Shown here piece after piece: positions 5,763 through 14,966 of a stretch of 14,966 bases of DNA. Below the pieces are notes generated by a model. It was not told where the DNA came from. It saw only the letters and a list, made by a program, of their open reading frames with translations, and made no database searches. Position numbers and translations under genes: made by a program. The stretch is from Bacillota bacterium (GTDB lineage Bacteria; Bacillota; Clostridia; Christensenellales; Aristaeellaceae), in contig JAEXCG010000206.1 in NCBI GenBank assembly GCA_023402355.1, forward strand, positions 1-14,966, read 5' to 3'. Within the stretch, counting starts at the first letter, position 1. Each line of letters begins with the position of its first letter.

Positions 5763-8700
5763 ATGGCCAAGGCCGTTAAGAATCGAAAAAAGCGTAAGAC
5801 GAGCACAGGCGACCGGATTACCCGCGGCGCCTGTGGAATTATGATTCTCTGCCTGGGCATTTTGATGTTCGTGTGCCTGTTCGTGACCTCGGAAGCGGCG
5901 GTGATCGTTCAGCTGCGCGCCGTCATGCAGGGGCTTGCGGGGGCGATCTGTCCGCTGATCCCGATCATCGTCTGCTGGGCGGGGATTTTGCTGACGTTTT
6001 CCGCGCAGGCGCAGGTCAACGTGCGCAAGATCGTCTGTTTCGTCGTGCTGTTCATCTGCGTATCGTCGATCTTTCAGCTCTACCAGATCAACGACGTGCG
6101 CAGGTACATGGAGTATCAGCAGCTTTCGGAGGATTACATCACCTTTATCCGCCTCTCTTATATTCGCTCCAGTGCGATCAAGACGGGCGGCGGGGTGCTC
6201 GGCGCGCTGCTCGCCTGGCCGATGTGGCGCGCGCTGGACCTTTGGGGCAGCATGCTGCTGTTCATCTTCGTGATCATCGCGGACCTGATGCTCATCACCA
6301 ACGTCTCGCTCTATCAGGTGGGGGATTACATGTCCGCACTGTTTGGCGACATGCGGCAGAACCTGAGCGAGCGCAGGGAAGAGCGCCGCGCCGCCCGCGA
6401 GGCGTCGCAGGAGGAAGAAGCGCCTGCGCCGCCGCCCAAGACGCGGAAGGCTCGGGCCCCCAAGCCCGCGCCGGAACCCGAGCCCGAGGTTGAGGCGCCG
6501 CCTGCGCCCGCCTCCTCCCGCGTGATCCGCGCGGAGGAAGCGCCCGCGAAGCCGCGCAAGCGCCGCGCCCGCCGCAAAGCGGAGGAAGACCCCTACATCG
6601 CGGAGGAACCCGCTTACGATCCCTACGTCGCTCCGGCGTACGGAATGGGGGGATCGCCCTACGGTTCGGGCGATGCACAGCCCGACGTGTACGAAGCGCA
6701 GGGCTACGGCGACGTCGGTTACATCGATTATGACGACGCGCCGCTCCAGGGACAGACGGGGTATTATTCCTCCTACGCGCAGGAAGAGATGCCGCCGTTT
6801 CAGTACGACGACCGCAGCGCCTACGGCGACGTCGCCGTCCATCAGACAGCTTATGAAGAGGTGCCGCAGCTTTACATCGAGAACATCGAAACCGCGCCTG
6901 CCCCGGCGTCAGGCGTCGATTCCAAGGTGCTCGACCTGCCGGACTTCATGCTCAGGCGGCGCGAGCAGCAGCAGCGCGAGGAAGCCGCGCAGGAATCCGA
7001 GTCCGCCGCGCAGGCTCAGCCCGAAGCGGAGGCGTGGCCGCCCGCAGAAGAGCCCTGGGACGTGCCGGAAGAAGAGACGACCGCGCAGCCCGCGCTGGAC
7101 GATTTGCCGCAAGCGCCCTTCGAGGAGGCATTTGACGAGGAACCCGCCGCGCCCGCGCCCCTGTCGCCTTGGGCGGCGCAGAGCCAGAACAGCCCAAGGC
7201 AGAGCGCACCGGCCGCGGGGAACGCTCCGGCGCGGACGGACGCGCCGGATACGCCCGCGCCCCAGGCGCGCAGGCTGGACGATACGCCCATCACGATCCC
7301 GAAAAAGGCGGAAAATCCGCTGGCCAAGCCCGTGGAGCCGTACTTCTTCCCGCCGGTCGATCTGCTCAAGAACGGCAAGCCCCCGGTCAGCGGCGACACG
7401 CGCCAGCGGGACGAGGAGGGGGCGGCCAAGCTGATCGGCACGCTCAAGAGCTTTGGCGTGCAGGCGAAGGTGCTCAACGTGACGCACGGCCCGGCGATCA
7501 CCCGCTACGAGCTGCAGCCCGCGCCGGGCGTGAAGGTTTCGCGCATTCTGGGGCTGGTGGACGACATCGCGCTCAACATGGCCTCCGCGGGCGTTCGCAT
7601 CGAAGCGCCGATTCCGGGCAAGCCCGCCGTCGGCATCGAGATTCCGAACGAGTCGATCTCCACGGTCGCGCTGCGCGACGTGCTGGAAAGCGACGAGGCG
7701 CGCAGGCACCCTTCGCCGCTCGCCTGCGCGCTGGGCAAGGACATCGCCGGCCGCAACATCATCGCAGACCTGGCGAAGATGCCGCACGTGCTGATCGCGG
7801 GCGCGACGGGCTCCGGCAAGTCGGTGTGCATCAACACGATCATCAATTCCATCATCTTCCGGGCGACGCCGGAGCAGGTGCGCCTGATCCTGATCGACCC
7901 GAAGGTCGTGGAGCTTTCGGTGTACAACGGCATCCCGCACCTGCTGGTGCCGGTCGTGACCGACCCGAAAAAGGCCTCCGGCGCGCTGTCGTGGGCCGTC
8001 ATGGAAATGGATCAGCGCTACAAGCGTTTCGCGGGGCAGGGCGTGCGCGACATTCGCGGCTACAACGCCTCGCTGCAGCCGGACGAGGAGCGCATGCCGC
8101 AGATCGTCGTCATCATCGACGAGCTGGCCGACCTGATGATGGTCGCGCCCGGCGAGGTGGAGGAATCCATCTGCCGCCTGGCCCAGCTCGCGCGCGCGGC
8201 GGGCATTCACCTGGTCATCGCCACGCAGCGCCCCTCGGTCAACGTCATCACGGGCGTCATCAAGGCCAACATCCCCTCGCGCATCGCGTTCGCGGTTTCC
8301 TCACAGGTGGATAGCCGCACCATTCTGGACAGCGCGGGCGCGGAGAAGCTGCTCGGCAAGGGCGACATGCTCTTCGCGCCGCAGGGCACCAACAAGCCGC
8401 TGCGCGTGCAGGGCTGCTTCGTATCGGACGAGGAGGTCTCGCGCGTCGTCGGCTACGTGAAGCAGCGCTTTGCGGCCGAGTACAACGAGGACGTGATCGA
8501 GCACTTGAACAATACGGACGCCGAGCCGGAGGGCGAGGAAAAGAAGGACGGCGAGGAGGTCGTCGATGAGCTCCTCGAGCAGGCGATCGAGCTGGCGGTG
8601 GACGCCGGGCAGGCTTCCATCAGCATGCTGCAGCGAAGGCTTCGCGTGGGCTACGCGCGCGCCGGCCGTCTCATCGACGAGATGGCCCGTCGCGGCATCG

Positions 8701-8774
8701 TCGCCCAGGCGGAGGGCGCTAAACCCCGCGCCGTGCTGATGACGCGGGAAGAATTTCACAGGCTCAAGGAATGA
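5763..8774 (+). CDS. ftsK: DNA translocase FtsK/SpoIIIE
   Basis: A septal, ATP-driven double-stranded DNA pump (1003 aa) that clears chromosome from the closing septum and, in sporulators, moves DNA into the forespore. Residues 10-185 hold a basic N-terminus and four membrane segments (about 20-42, 55-79, 88-107, 162-181). Residues 200-505 form a long disordered linker, rich first in Arg, Glu, Ala and Pro and then in Tyr (about 274-376). The motor follows: PYFFPPVDLLKNG near 527, Walker A GATGSGKS (680-687), Walker B VVIIDELADLMM (D786/E787), then LVIATQRPSVNVITGVIKAN. The end carries the winged-helix gamma domain (ELAVDAGQASISMLQRRLRV, then GYARAGRLIDEM) that reads polarity sequences on DNA. 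ATG at 5763 sits 7 nt after GGAGG (5751-5755); the open frame further left runs through the promoter. The sequence alone does not settle FtsK versus SpoIIIE. Confidence 0.95.
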   Translation: MAKAVKNRKKRKTSTGDRITRGACGIMILCLGILMFVCLFVTSEAAVIVQLRAVMQGLAGAICPLIPIIVCWAGILLTFSAQAQVNVRKIVCFVVLFICVSSIFQLYQINDVRRYMEYQQLSEDYITFIRLSYIRSSAIKTGGGVLGALLAWPMWRALDLWGSMLLFIFVIIADLMLITNVSLYQVGDYMSALFGDMRQNLSERREERRAAREASQEEEAPAPPPKTRKARAPKPAPEPEPEVEAPPAPASSRVIRAEEAPAKPRKRRARRKAEEDPYIAEEPAYDPYVAPAYGMGGSPYGSGDAQPDVYEAQGYGDVGYIDYDDAPLQGQTGYYSSYAQEEMPPFQYDDRSAYGDVAVHQTAYEEVPQLYIENIETAPAPASGVDSKVLDLPDFMLRRREQQQREEAAQESESAAQAQPEAEAWPPAEEPWDVPEEETTAQPALDDLPQAPFEEAFDEEPAAPAPLSPWAAQSQNSPRQSAPAAGNAPARTDAPDTPAPQARRLDDTPITIPKKAENPLAKPVEPYFFPPVDLLKNGKPPVSGDTRQRDEEGAAKLIGTLKSFGVQAKVLNVTHGPAITRYELQPAPGVKVSRILGLVDDIALNMASAGVRIEAPIPGKPAVGIEIPNESISTVALRDVLESDEARRHPSPLACALGKDIAGRNIIADLAKMPHVLIAGATGSGKSVCINTIINSIIFRATPEQVRLILIDPKVVELSVYNGIPHLLVPVVTDPKKASGALSWAVMEMDQRYKRFAGQGVRDIRGYNASLQPDEERMPQIVVIIDELADLMMVAPGEVEESICRLAQLARAAGIHLVIATQRPSVNVITGVIKANIPSRIAFAVSSQVDSRTILDSAGAEKLLGKGDMLFAPQGTNKPLRVQGCFVSDEEVSRVVGYVKQRFAAEYNEDVIEHLNNTDAEPEGEEKKDGEEVVDELLEQAIELAVDAGQASISMLQRRLRVGYARAGRLIDEMARRGIVAQAEGAKPRAVLMTREEFHRLKE

Positions 8775-8826
8775 ATCGGGTTCCCATGGCTAACAATGCT
8801 TGTAGATACATAGGAGGGACTTTCCC

Positions 8827-10626
<1,800 letters not shown>

Positions 10627-10629
10627 ACC

Positions 10630-11055
10630 TTGCGCAAGACGGGAACTGTGGTGAACGTAAACGCCGATACGATCGAGGTGCTCTTTGAACGCCCGGAGGC
10701 GTGCGCCAAGTGCGGCGCGTGCAGCGAGGGGCGGACCCAGTGCACGAGCCTTACGCTCAAGGCGCAGGCAGGCCTCGGCGACGAGGTCGTCGTGGAGATC
10801 CCCGAGGGGCGCGTGGCGCAGGCGTCCATGCTGGCCTATATCGTGCCGCTCGCGCTCTTTATCGTGGGGCTGCTCGTGGCGGGACCGATTCGGACAGCGC
10901 TGAATCTCTCGATTCAGGCGGATTTGTTTACCGTTTTGTGCGGCCTGATCGGGATCGGCGCGGCCCTGCTCGTATTGCGGACGCTCGAACCGCATATGAA
11001 AAAGAAGGGCACGTGGCAGCCGCGCATCGTGTCGATCCGGCCGAAGAACTCGTGA
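10630..11055 (+). CDS. RseC/MucC-family (SoxR-reducing system) membrane protein
   Basis: A small membrane protein (141 aa) of the RseC family. The N-terminal cytoplasmic part opens with RKTGTVVNVNADTIEVLFER and carries four cysteines, C25, C28, C31 and C38, spaced C-x2-C-x2-C-x6-C, as in a metal or Fe-S site. Two membrane helices follow (about 71-95, MLAYIVPLALFIVGLLVAG, and about 104-126, DLFTVLCGLIGIGAALLVL), then a basic tail. In Gram-negative bacteria RseC works with the Rsx electron-transfer complex to reset SoxR; here no rnf/rsx genes are in view and thioredoxin is the next gene. The start is TTG at 10630, 8 nt after GGAGG at 10617-10621 inside the end of aspS, so it is coupled to aspS. 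The family call is firm, the role unknown. Confidence 0.85.
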   Translation: MRKTGTVVNVNADTIEVLFERPEACAKCGACSEGRTQCTSLTLKAQAGLGDEVVVEIPEGRVAQASMLAYIVPLALFIVGLLVAGPIRTALNLSIQADLFTVLCGLIGIGAALLVLRTLEPHMKKKGTWQPRIVSIRPKNS

Positions 11056-11104
11056 CGGCGCGCCCGGGAAGCCCCGGACGTGGCCCGCAAAAGGAGGAAC
11101 AATC

Positions 11105-11434
11105 ATGAACGCATTTGTAAAGGAATTTACGGAGCAGAACTTTGAGACGGAGGCGATGGCCTCCGCCCTGCCCGTGCTGGTGGACTTCTGGGCGCCCTGG
11201 TGCGGGCCCTGCCGCATGGTCTCGCCGCACGTGGATGCCATCGCCGAGCAGACGCAGGGCAAAGCGGTCGTCGGCAAGGTCAACGTGGACGAAAGCGGCG
11301 CGCTCGCGCAGCGCTTCGGCGTGATGAGCATCCCCACCCTGATCGTCCTGAAAGGCGGACAGATGGTGGAGCGCGTCGTCGGCGCGCGTGGGCAGGCGGA
11401 CATCCTCGCGCTGCTTACCCCGTACATGGACTGA
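11105..11434 (+). CDS. trxA: Thioredoxin
   Basis: A typical thioredoxin (109 aa), the cytosolic disulfide reductant. Seen: LVDFWAPWCGPCRMVSP with the redox pair C33/C36 in WCGPC, the VGKVNVDE strand, the cis-proline in VMSIPTLI (P77) and the glycine-containing turn GGQMVERVVGA. ATG at 11105 follows AAAAGGAGGAAC at good spacing. It lies 49 nt after the RseC-family gene, with no terminator or promoter seen between them, and is followed by a very strong terminator. It is therefore the last gene of the aspS unit. Pairing with the cysteine-rich RseC protein suggests, but does not prove, a shared redox task. Confidence 0.96.
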   Translation: MNAFVKEFTEQNFETEAMASALPVLVDFWAPWCGPCRMVSPHVDAIAEQTQGKAVVGKVNVDESGALAQRFGVMSIPTLIVLKGGQMVERVVGARGQADILALLTPYMD

Positions 11435-11452
11435 AAAATTCTGTAAACATTT

Positions 11453-11510
11453 ACAAATCCAGGCATGCGCTTTGTCTAAAAAGCGCATGCCTGGATTTGT
11501 ATTTTCTTTT
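11453..11510 (+). terminator. Strong intrinsic terminator after trxA (perfect 21-bp stem)
   Basis: Arms 11453-11473 and 11480-11500 are exact reverse complements over 21 bp around a 6-nt loop (GTCTAA), followed by ATTTTCTTTT (11501-11510). The stem includes GGCATGCGC. It separates the aspS-rseC-trxA unit from the rnj promoter, which begins within the T-run. Confidence 0.95.
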
Positions 11511-11538
11511 GTACAGAAAGCGAAATGTGTGCTATAAT
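11510..11538 (+). promoter_or_regulatory. SigA-type promoter for the RNase J gene (extended -10)
   Basis: TGTACA (11510-11515, 4 of 6 matches to TTGACA), a 17-nt spacer, and TATAAT (11533-11538) with TG at the extended -10 position. The predicted start is near 11545. GTGTGCTATAATAACC here matches the ftsK promoter core at 14 of 16 positions. Confidence 0.75.
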
Positions 11539-11544
11539 AACCAT

Positions 11545-11690
11545 GACATACCATGGCAGGGTGGACCGAGGCCTGCATAAATCCATACAAAAAGCACATA
11601 CCGGCATTGAAAGACATGCGGACTGTGCTTCAAGTAAATGGTTACACATTCGGGTTAAGAAAGGTCAAGGCGACTTGAAAGGAGGAAAAC
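11545..11690 (+). promoter_or_regulatory. Structured 5' leader of the RNase J mRNA
   Basis: About 145 nt separate the predicted start site from the GTG of rnj, and this stretch is more AT-rich than the genes. Three hairpins can be drawn. H1: ATGGCAGG (11553-11560) with CCTGCAT (11572-11578), one bulged G. H2: AAGCACA (11592-11598) with TGTGCTT (11624-11630), with an inner CCGgCAT/ATGCGG stem. H3: TCAAG-GCGA-CTTGA (11665-11678), a GNRA-loop hairpin touching the ribosome binding site AAGGAGG (11679-11685). No named riboswitch was recognised. A 41-codon frame (11553-11678) is also open but has no ribosome binding site. Autoregulation by RNase J is a guess by analogy with RNase E. Confidence 0.5.
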
Positions 11691-13355
11691 GTGGCAGAAT
11701 TTCCATCAAAGCTTCGCATCATACCGCTTGGCGGCGTCGACGAGATCGGCAAGAATATCACGGTTTTTGAATATGGGGACGATATCATCGTGGTGGATTG
11801 CGGATCGATCTTCCCCAAGGAGGACATGCTGGGCATCGATCTGGTCATTCCTGACGTGACGTATCTGGTACGAAACAAAGATCGCGTCCGCGGATTGCTG
11901 CTCACACATGGCCATGAAGATCACATCGGCGCCATACCGTACGTGATGCGTCAGATTCCCATGCCCATCTACGGCACGCGCCTGACGCTCGCGCTGGTCG
12001 AAAACAAGCTGCGCGAGCACAGGATCAGCGGAATCCCCATGCAGGTCATCCAGCCGAAGGACACGGTGCAGCTGGGGAGCTTTACCGTTCAGTTTATCAA
12101 GGTCAGCCACTCGATCGCGGGCGCGGTCGCGATGGCGATCACGACGCCCGCGGGCACGGTGATCGTGACGGGCGACTTCAAGGTCGACTACACGCCCATC
12201 GACGGCGTGGTGACCGACCTCAACACGCTCGCCGCCTGGGGCAGCCGGGGCGTGCTGGCGATGCTTTGCGAATCCACGAACGTCGAGCGCCCGGGCTACA
12301 CGATGTCCGAGCGCAAGATCGGCGAGACGTTTAATTCGTACTTCCGCGATGCCGCAGGGCGCATCATCATCGCGATGTTCGCCTCCAACATCCACCGCAT
12401 CCAGCAAGTGGTAGATCTGTGCGTGCAATATCACCGCAGGATCTGTTTTATCGGCCGCAGCATGGTGAATAATATGAAGGCCGCCATGACGCTGGGCGAA
12501 CTGAAAATTCCGGTCGGCTGCTACATCGAGGCGGACGACCTGGACGACTTCCCGGACAACGAAATCGTGGTGCTCACCACGGGCAGCCAGGGAGAACCCA
12601 TGTCGGGGCTCACGCGCATGGCTTACAGCGAGCACCGCAAGCTGCAGATTCGCTCGACCGATTTGGTCATTCTCTCCGCCTCGCCGATTCCAGGCAACGA
12701 GGTGCTCGTCTCGCGAGTCATCAACCAGCTCTACCGCTGCGGGGCGCAGGTGGTCTACAAGGCGATCGCGGACGTGCACGTGTCGGGTCACGCCTGTCAG
12801 GAGGAGCTTAAGTTGATTCACACGCTCGTGCACCCGAAGGTCTTCATTCCGGTGCACGGCGAGTACAGGATGCTCTGGCAGCACGCCAGGCTGGCCAAAT
12901 CCATGGGTATGGACCCCGACAACATCATCATCCCGGAGCTGGGGCAAATCATCGAGCTGGGCGACAACGGCGTGCATATCGCGGGCGCGGTGCCGACGGG
13001 CGCGATCATGGTGGACGGTCTGGGCATCGGCGACGTGGGCAACGTGGTTCTGCGCGACCGCAAGCACCTGGCGCAGGACGGGCTCATCATCGTCGTCATC
13101 GGCGTCAGCAGGGAGACGGGGCTCATCTCATCCGGGCCGGAGATCATCTCCAGAGGCTTCGTGTACGTTCGCGAAAACGAGGAGCTGATCGAGGGCGTCA
13201 AGCAGGTGGTGCAAAACGTGCTGTCGCAGTACGGCACGATCGAAACGTCCGACTGGACGCCGATCAAGAACCGCATCAAGGACGACCTGCACCGGTACCT
13301 GTTTGAGTGCATCAAGCGAAACCCGATGATTTTGCCGATCATCATGGAAACCTGA
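11691..13355 (+). CDS. rnj: Ribonuclease J
   Basis: A metallo-beta-lactamase/beta-CASP ribonuclease (554 aa, full length), a dual 5'-to-3' exo- and endoribonuclease of mRNA decay and RNA maturation. Metal-site motifs: HGHEDHIG (73-80), SH at 139-140, GDFK (161-164) and PVHGE (387-391). The beta-CASP part shows TTGSQGEPMS (296-305), ILSASPIPGNE (327-337) and VHVSGHA (362-368). A conserved Asp in the family's 'DSTN' signature is Glu here (CESTN, 193-197). The C-terminal domain continues to RNPMILPIIMET. The start is GTG at 11691 with AAGGAGG at 11679-11685. The Bacillus-type rpoY/ykzG gene that often precedes rnjA is absent; a structured leader is there instead. RNase J1 and J2 cannot be told apart by eye, but the intact motifs suggest an active enzyme. 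Confidence 0.95.
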   Translation: MAEFPSKLRIIPLGGVDEIGKNITVFEYGDDIIVVDCGSIFPKEDMLGIDLVIPDVTYLVRNKDRVRGLLLTHGHEDHIGAIPYVMRQIPMPIYGTRLTLALVENKLREHRISGIPMQVIQPKDTVQLGSFTVQFIKVSHSIAGAVAMAITTPAGTVIVTGDFKVDYTPIDGVVTDLNTLAAWGSRGVLAMLCESTNVERPGYTMSERKIGETFNSYFRDAAGRIIIAMFASNIHRIQQVVDLCVQYHRRICFIGRSMVNNMKAAMTLGELKIPVGCYIEADDLDDFPDNEIVVLTTGSQGEPMSGLTRMAYSEHRKLQIRSTDLVILSASPIPGNEVLVSRVINQLYRCGAQVVYKAIADVHVSGHACQEELKLIHTLVHPKVFIPVHGEYRMLWQHARLAKSMGMDPDNIIIPELGQIIELGDNGVHIAGAVPTGAIMVDGLGIGDVGNVVLRDRKHLAQDGLIIVVIGVSRETGLISSGPEIISRGFVYVRENEELIEGVKQVVQNVLSQYGTIETSDWTPIKNRIKDDLHRYLFECIKRNPMILPIIMET

Positions 13356-13377
13356 TCAAAAAACAAATGTATGAAAG

Positions 13378-13412
13378 CGTGCAACGCAGAGGATGCGTTG
13401 CACGTCTATATT
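13378..13412 (+). terminator. Hairpin after rnj, weak or partial terminator
   Basis: CGTGCAACGCA (13378-13388) and TGCGTTGCACG (13394-13404) form a perfect 11-bp stem with a 5-nt loop (GAGGA). The run after it, TCTATATT, is poor in T, so termination may be partial. It may instead set the relative amounts of rnj and ylbF-mltG mRNA or protect an mRNA end. Confidence 0.5.
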
Positions 13413-13429
13413 GAGGGAGCGGATCGGAC

Positions 13430-13783
13430 GTGAACATCTACGATACAGCGAACCGCCTGGCGGGCGAAATCAGGAACAGCGACGAGTGCAGGGAGCTAGC
13501 CCGTCTGCGAGAGGCCGCCTATGCGGACGAAACGAACCGCACGCTGCTGAAGGAATACAAAAAGTTGCAGCTTCAGCTTCAGATGAGCATGACCGGCGCA
13601 GCCGGGAAGATGCCGGATGAAGAGATGAAGCGCTTTCAGCAGCTTGCGACGCTGCTATACATGAATCAGGACGTACAGGCGTACCTGCTGGCGGAAATGC
13701 AGATGCAAAAGACGCTGGCGGACGTATTCAAAATTTTGTCAGACGCTGCGGGGCTGTCCTTGGAGCTGCCGGACGGCGTCTGA
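13430..13783 (+). CDS. YlbF/YmcA-family protein
   Basis: A small helical protein (117 aa) of the YlbF/YmcA family (formerly DUF964). Seen: an N-terminal NIYDTANRLAGEIRNSDECR with the family's 'A..La..i..s.e...' pattern, a long amphipathic middle containing YKKLQLQLQMSM, and the ending LYMNQDVQAYLLAEMQMQKT followed by LADVFKIL. In Bacillus subtilis the homologues YlbF and YmcA, with YaaT, form a complex that steers RNase Y-dependent mRNA processing. Here the gene lies 74 nt after RNase J, fitting a role in RNA turnover. The start is GTG at 13430; AGGGAG at 13414-13419 is a rather distant ribosome binding site, so the start is slightly uncertain. YlbF and YmcA cannot be distinguished by eye. 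mltG begins 21 nt downstream. Confidence 0.82.
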   Translation: MNIYDTANRLAGEIRNSDECRELARLREAAYADETNRTLLKEYKKLQLQLQMSMTGAAGKMPDEEMKRFQQLATLLYMNQDVQAYLLAEMQMQKTLADVFKILSDAAGLSLELPDGV

Positions 13784-13804
13784 CAGACGGGAGGCTGAAC
13801 CCAT

Positions 13805-14966
13805 TTGGGGAAGAAACAGAAAAAGACGCCGCGCGATTACGACCACAAGACGCTGCACGAGGAGCGGTCCTACGGCTTCTTCTGGTACGACTGGCTTTGG
13901 TCCATATTGAGGCCGCTGGTCGTCTTCACGGCGTCGCTGGCGATCGTCTGCGGCATTTTGATGACCGGCTGGAACTTCGTGTCGGACCACTTCGTCGGCC
14001 CCGTGAACGCGGAGGATCAGACGCCGGTCACCTTTACGGTGGCTTCGGGCAGCTCGCTCTCGCGCGTTTCGCGCGAGCTGGAGGAGGCGGGCCTCATCCA
14101 TAACCGCACGGTCTTCAAGTACGTGACGGACTTTATGGGCAAAGGGCAGCGCATCCAGTCCGGCGAATACATGCTGGCAAAGTCCATGGACATGATGGAG
14201 ATCATGGACCAGCTCACTACGGGCGACGGCAAGCCGAACACCGCGCGCATCACGATCATCCCCGGGTGGACGGTCGAGGACATCGCCGCGCAGCTGCTCA
14301 AGGACGGCATCATCAAAAGCGAGGAAGAGTTCCTGACGCTTTGCAAGACCGGCGAAAACTACAAGGATTACTACTACATCGCGGACGTGCTGGGCTCGCC
14401 CAACGTCAGCCAGCGCAAGTACGTGCTGGAGGGCTACCTGTCGCCCAACACGTACGAGGTGTACACCTCCGCCACGGCGGACGACATCATCAAGAAGCTG
14501 CTCGCGCAGACGGAGGCCGTGTATCCCGCGACCTACGACGAGCGCGCCGAGGAGCTGGGCCTCACGATGGATCAGGTGCTGACGCTGGCCTCGATGATCG
14601 AGAAGGAAGCCAAGACGGCGGATTTCGCAAAGGTGTCGGCGGTGTTCCACAACCGTCTGGCGCAGAACATGACGCTGGGCTCGGACGTCACGATCAAGTA
14701 TTACCTGAACTCCAAGAAAATGGCGCTCAGCGACGAGGAGCTGGCGGTCAATACCGGCTACAACACCTACAAGAACAAGGGGTTGCCCACGGGCCCGATC
14801 TGCAATCCCTCGACGGACGCGATCATCGCGGCGCTGTATCCGGACGAGCAGTACCGCCAGCAGGGGTATCTGTACTTCTGCAGCAAGGACCCGAACTCCG
14901 GCGAGCTGCACTTCTCCAAGACGCTGGAAGAGCACGAGGCGGCAGTTTCCATGTACAGGCCGCTTT
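13805..14966 (+). CDS. mltG: MltG-type endolytic murein transglycosylase (3' end beyond window)
   Basis: A YceG/MltG-family inner-membrane lytic transglycosylase that cuts nascent glycan strands and helps set their length. 387 codons are visible; the frame is still open at the right edge, and little should be missing. A basic, aromatic cytoplasmic start is followed by one membrane helix (about 35-59), a LysM-like region (about 74-140: VTFTVASGSSLSRVSRELEE), EGYLSPNTYEV (209-219), the catalytic motif LASMIEKEA with the likely catalytic Glu266, then FHNRL, GYNTYKNKGLPTGPICNP (318-335) and YLYFCSKD before the conserved LHF. The start is TTG at 13805, 10 nt after GGAGG (13790-13794); no ATG suits the N-terminus. 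It is probably transcribed with ylbF. It ties this end of the window back to cell-wall synthesis. Confidence 0.93.
   Translation, partial: MGKKQKKTPRDYDHKTLHEERSYGFFWYDWLWSILRPLVVFTASLAIVCGILMTGWNFVSDHFVGPVNAEDQTPVTFTVASGSSLSRVSRELEEAGLIHNRTVFKYVTDFMGKGQRIQSGEYMLAKSMDMMEIMDQLTTGDGKPNTARITIIPGWTVEDIAAQLLKDGIIKSEEEFLTLCKTGENYKDYYYIADVLGSPNVSQRKYVLEGYLSPNTYEVYTSATADDIIKKLLAQTEAVYPATYDERAEELGLTMDQVLTLASMIEKEAKTADFAKVSAVFHNRLAQNMTLGSDVTIKYYLNSKKMALSDEELAVNTGYNTYKNKGLPTGPICNPSTDAIIAALYPDEQYRQQGYLYFCSKDPNSGELHFSKTLEEHEAAVSMYRPL

Noticed and set aside
8775..8826. T-box riboswitch before aspS
   Set aside because: Only 52 nt lie between ftsK and aspS, with no T-box sequence or specifier stem.
11553..11678. 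A 41-codon frame in the rnj leader ending 12 nt before the GTG
   Set aside because: No ribosome binding site, AT-rich codons unlike the genes, and it coincides with the hairpins. It is not similar to RpoY/YkzG. A leader peptide is not excluded.
13739..14935. A 398-codon minus-strand frame opposite mltG
   Set aside because: Shadow of the clear MltG frame; composition is Arg/Leu/Val/His-rich with no recognisable motif.

Overview
This GC-rich window carries twelve protein genes, all on the + strand and tightly packed. Its content points to an endospore-forming, high-GC member of the Clostridia (Bacillota). The grounds are a dipicolinate synthase pair (spoVFA/spoVFB), an RNase J plus YlbF module, strong GGAGG ribosome binding sites, and the cell-wall elongation genes arranged as PBP2-minD-rodA. 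I cannot name the genus.

Layout. (1) 1-2634: the end of a rod-shape/division operon, with the C-terminus of a class B penicillin-binding protein (PBP2), a MinD-type ATPase and RodA, closed by an intrinsic terminator. (2) 2635-2842: a non-coding spacer with two diverged copies of a palindromic repeat. (3) 2843-4306: spoVFA-spoVFB (dipicolinate synthase), ended by a second terminator. (4) 4485-5669: an exported protein of unknown function with an RsiV/PdaC-like N-terminal domain. (5) 5673-8774: a promoter interleaved with a terminator hairpin, then the DNA translocase FtsK/SpoIIIE. (6) 8827-11510: aspS, an RseC-family membrane protein and thioredoxin, closed by a terminator with a perfect 21-bp stem. 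(7) 11510-14966: a second strong promoter, a roughly 145-nt structured leader, RNase J, a YlbF-family protein, and the 5' part of mltG, which runs off the window.

How they fit. PBP2 and RodA are the transpeptidase and SEDS glycosyltransferase of the elongation machine, MltG trims or terminates glycan strands, and MinD helps place the division site. FtsK/SpoIIIE clears chromosome from the septum and, in sporulation, pumps DNA into the forespore. SpoVFA/B make the spore's dipicolinate in the mother cell. RNase J and YlbF belong to mRNA turnover. RseC and thioredoxin suggest a small redox unit beside aspS.

I found no mobile element, CRISPR array, tRNA, rRNA or defence system. The sequence is ordinary core genome. 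What merits a second look is mostly regulatory or architectural: the structured leader of the RNase J gene, the near-identical extended -10 promoters of ftsK and rnj, the repeat pair before spoVFA, minD without minC or minE beside it, and the unnamed exported protein. Half of the genes whose starts can be judged appear to begin with TTG or GTG.
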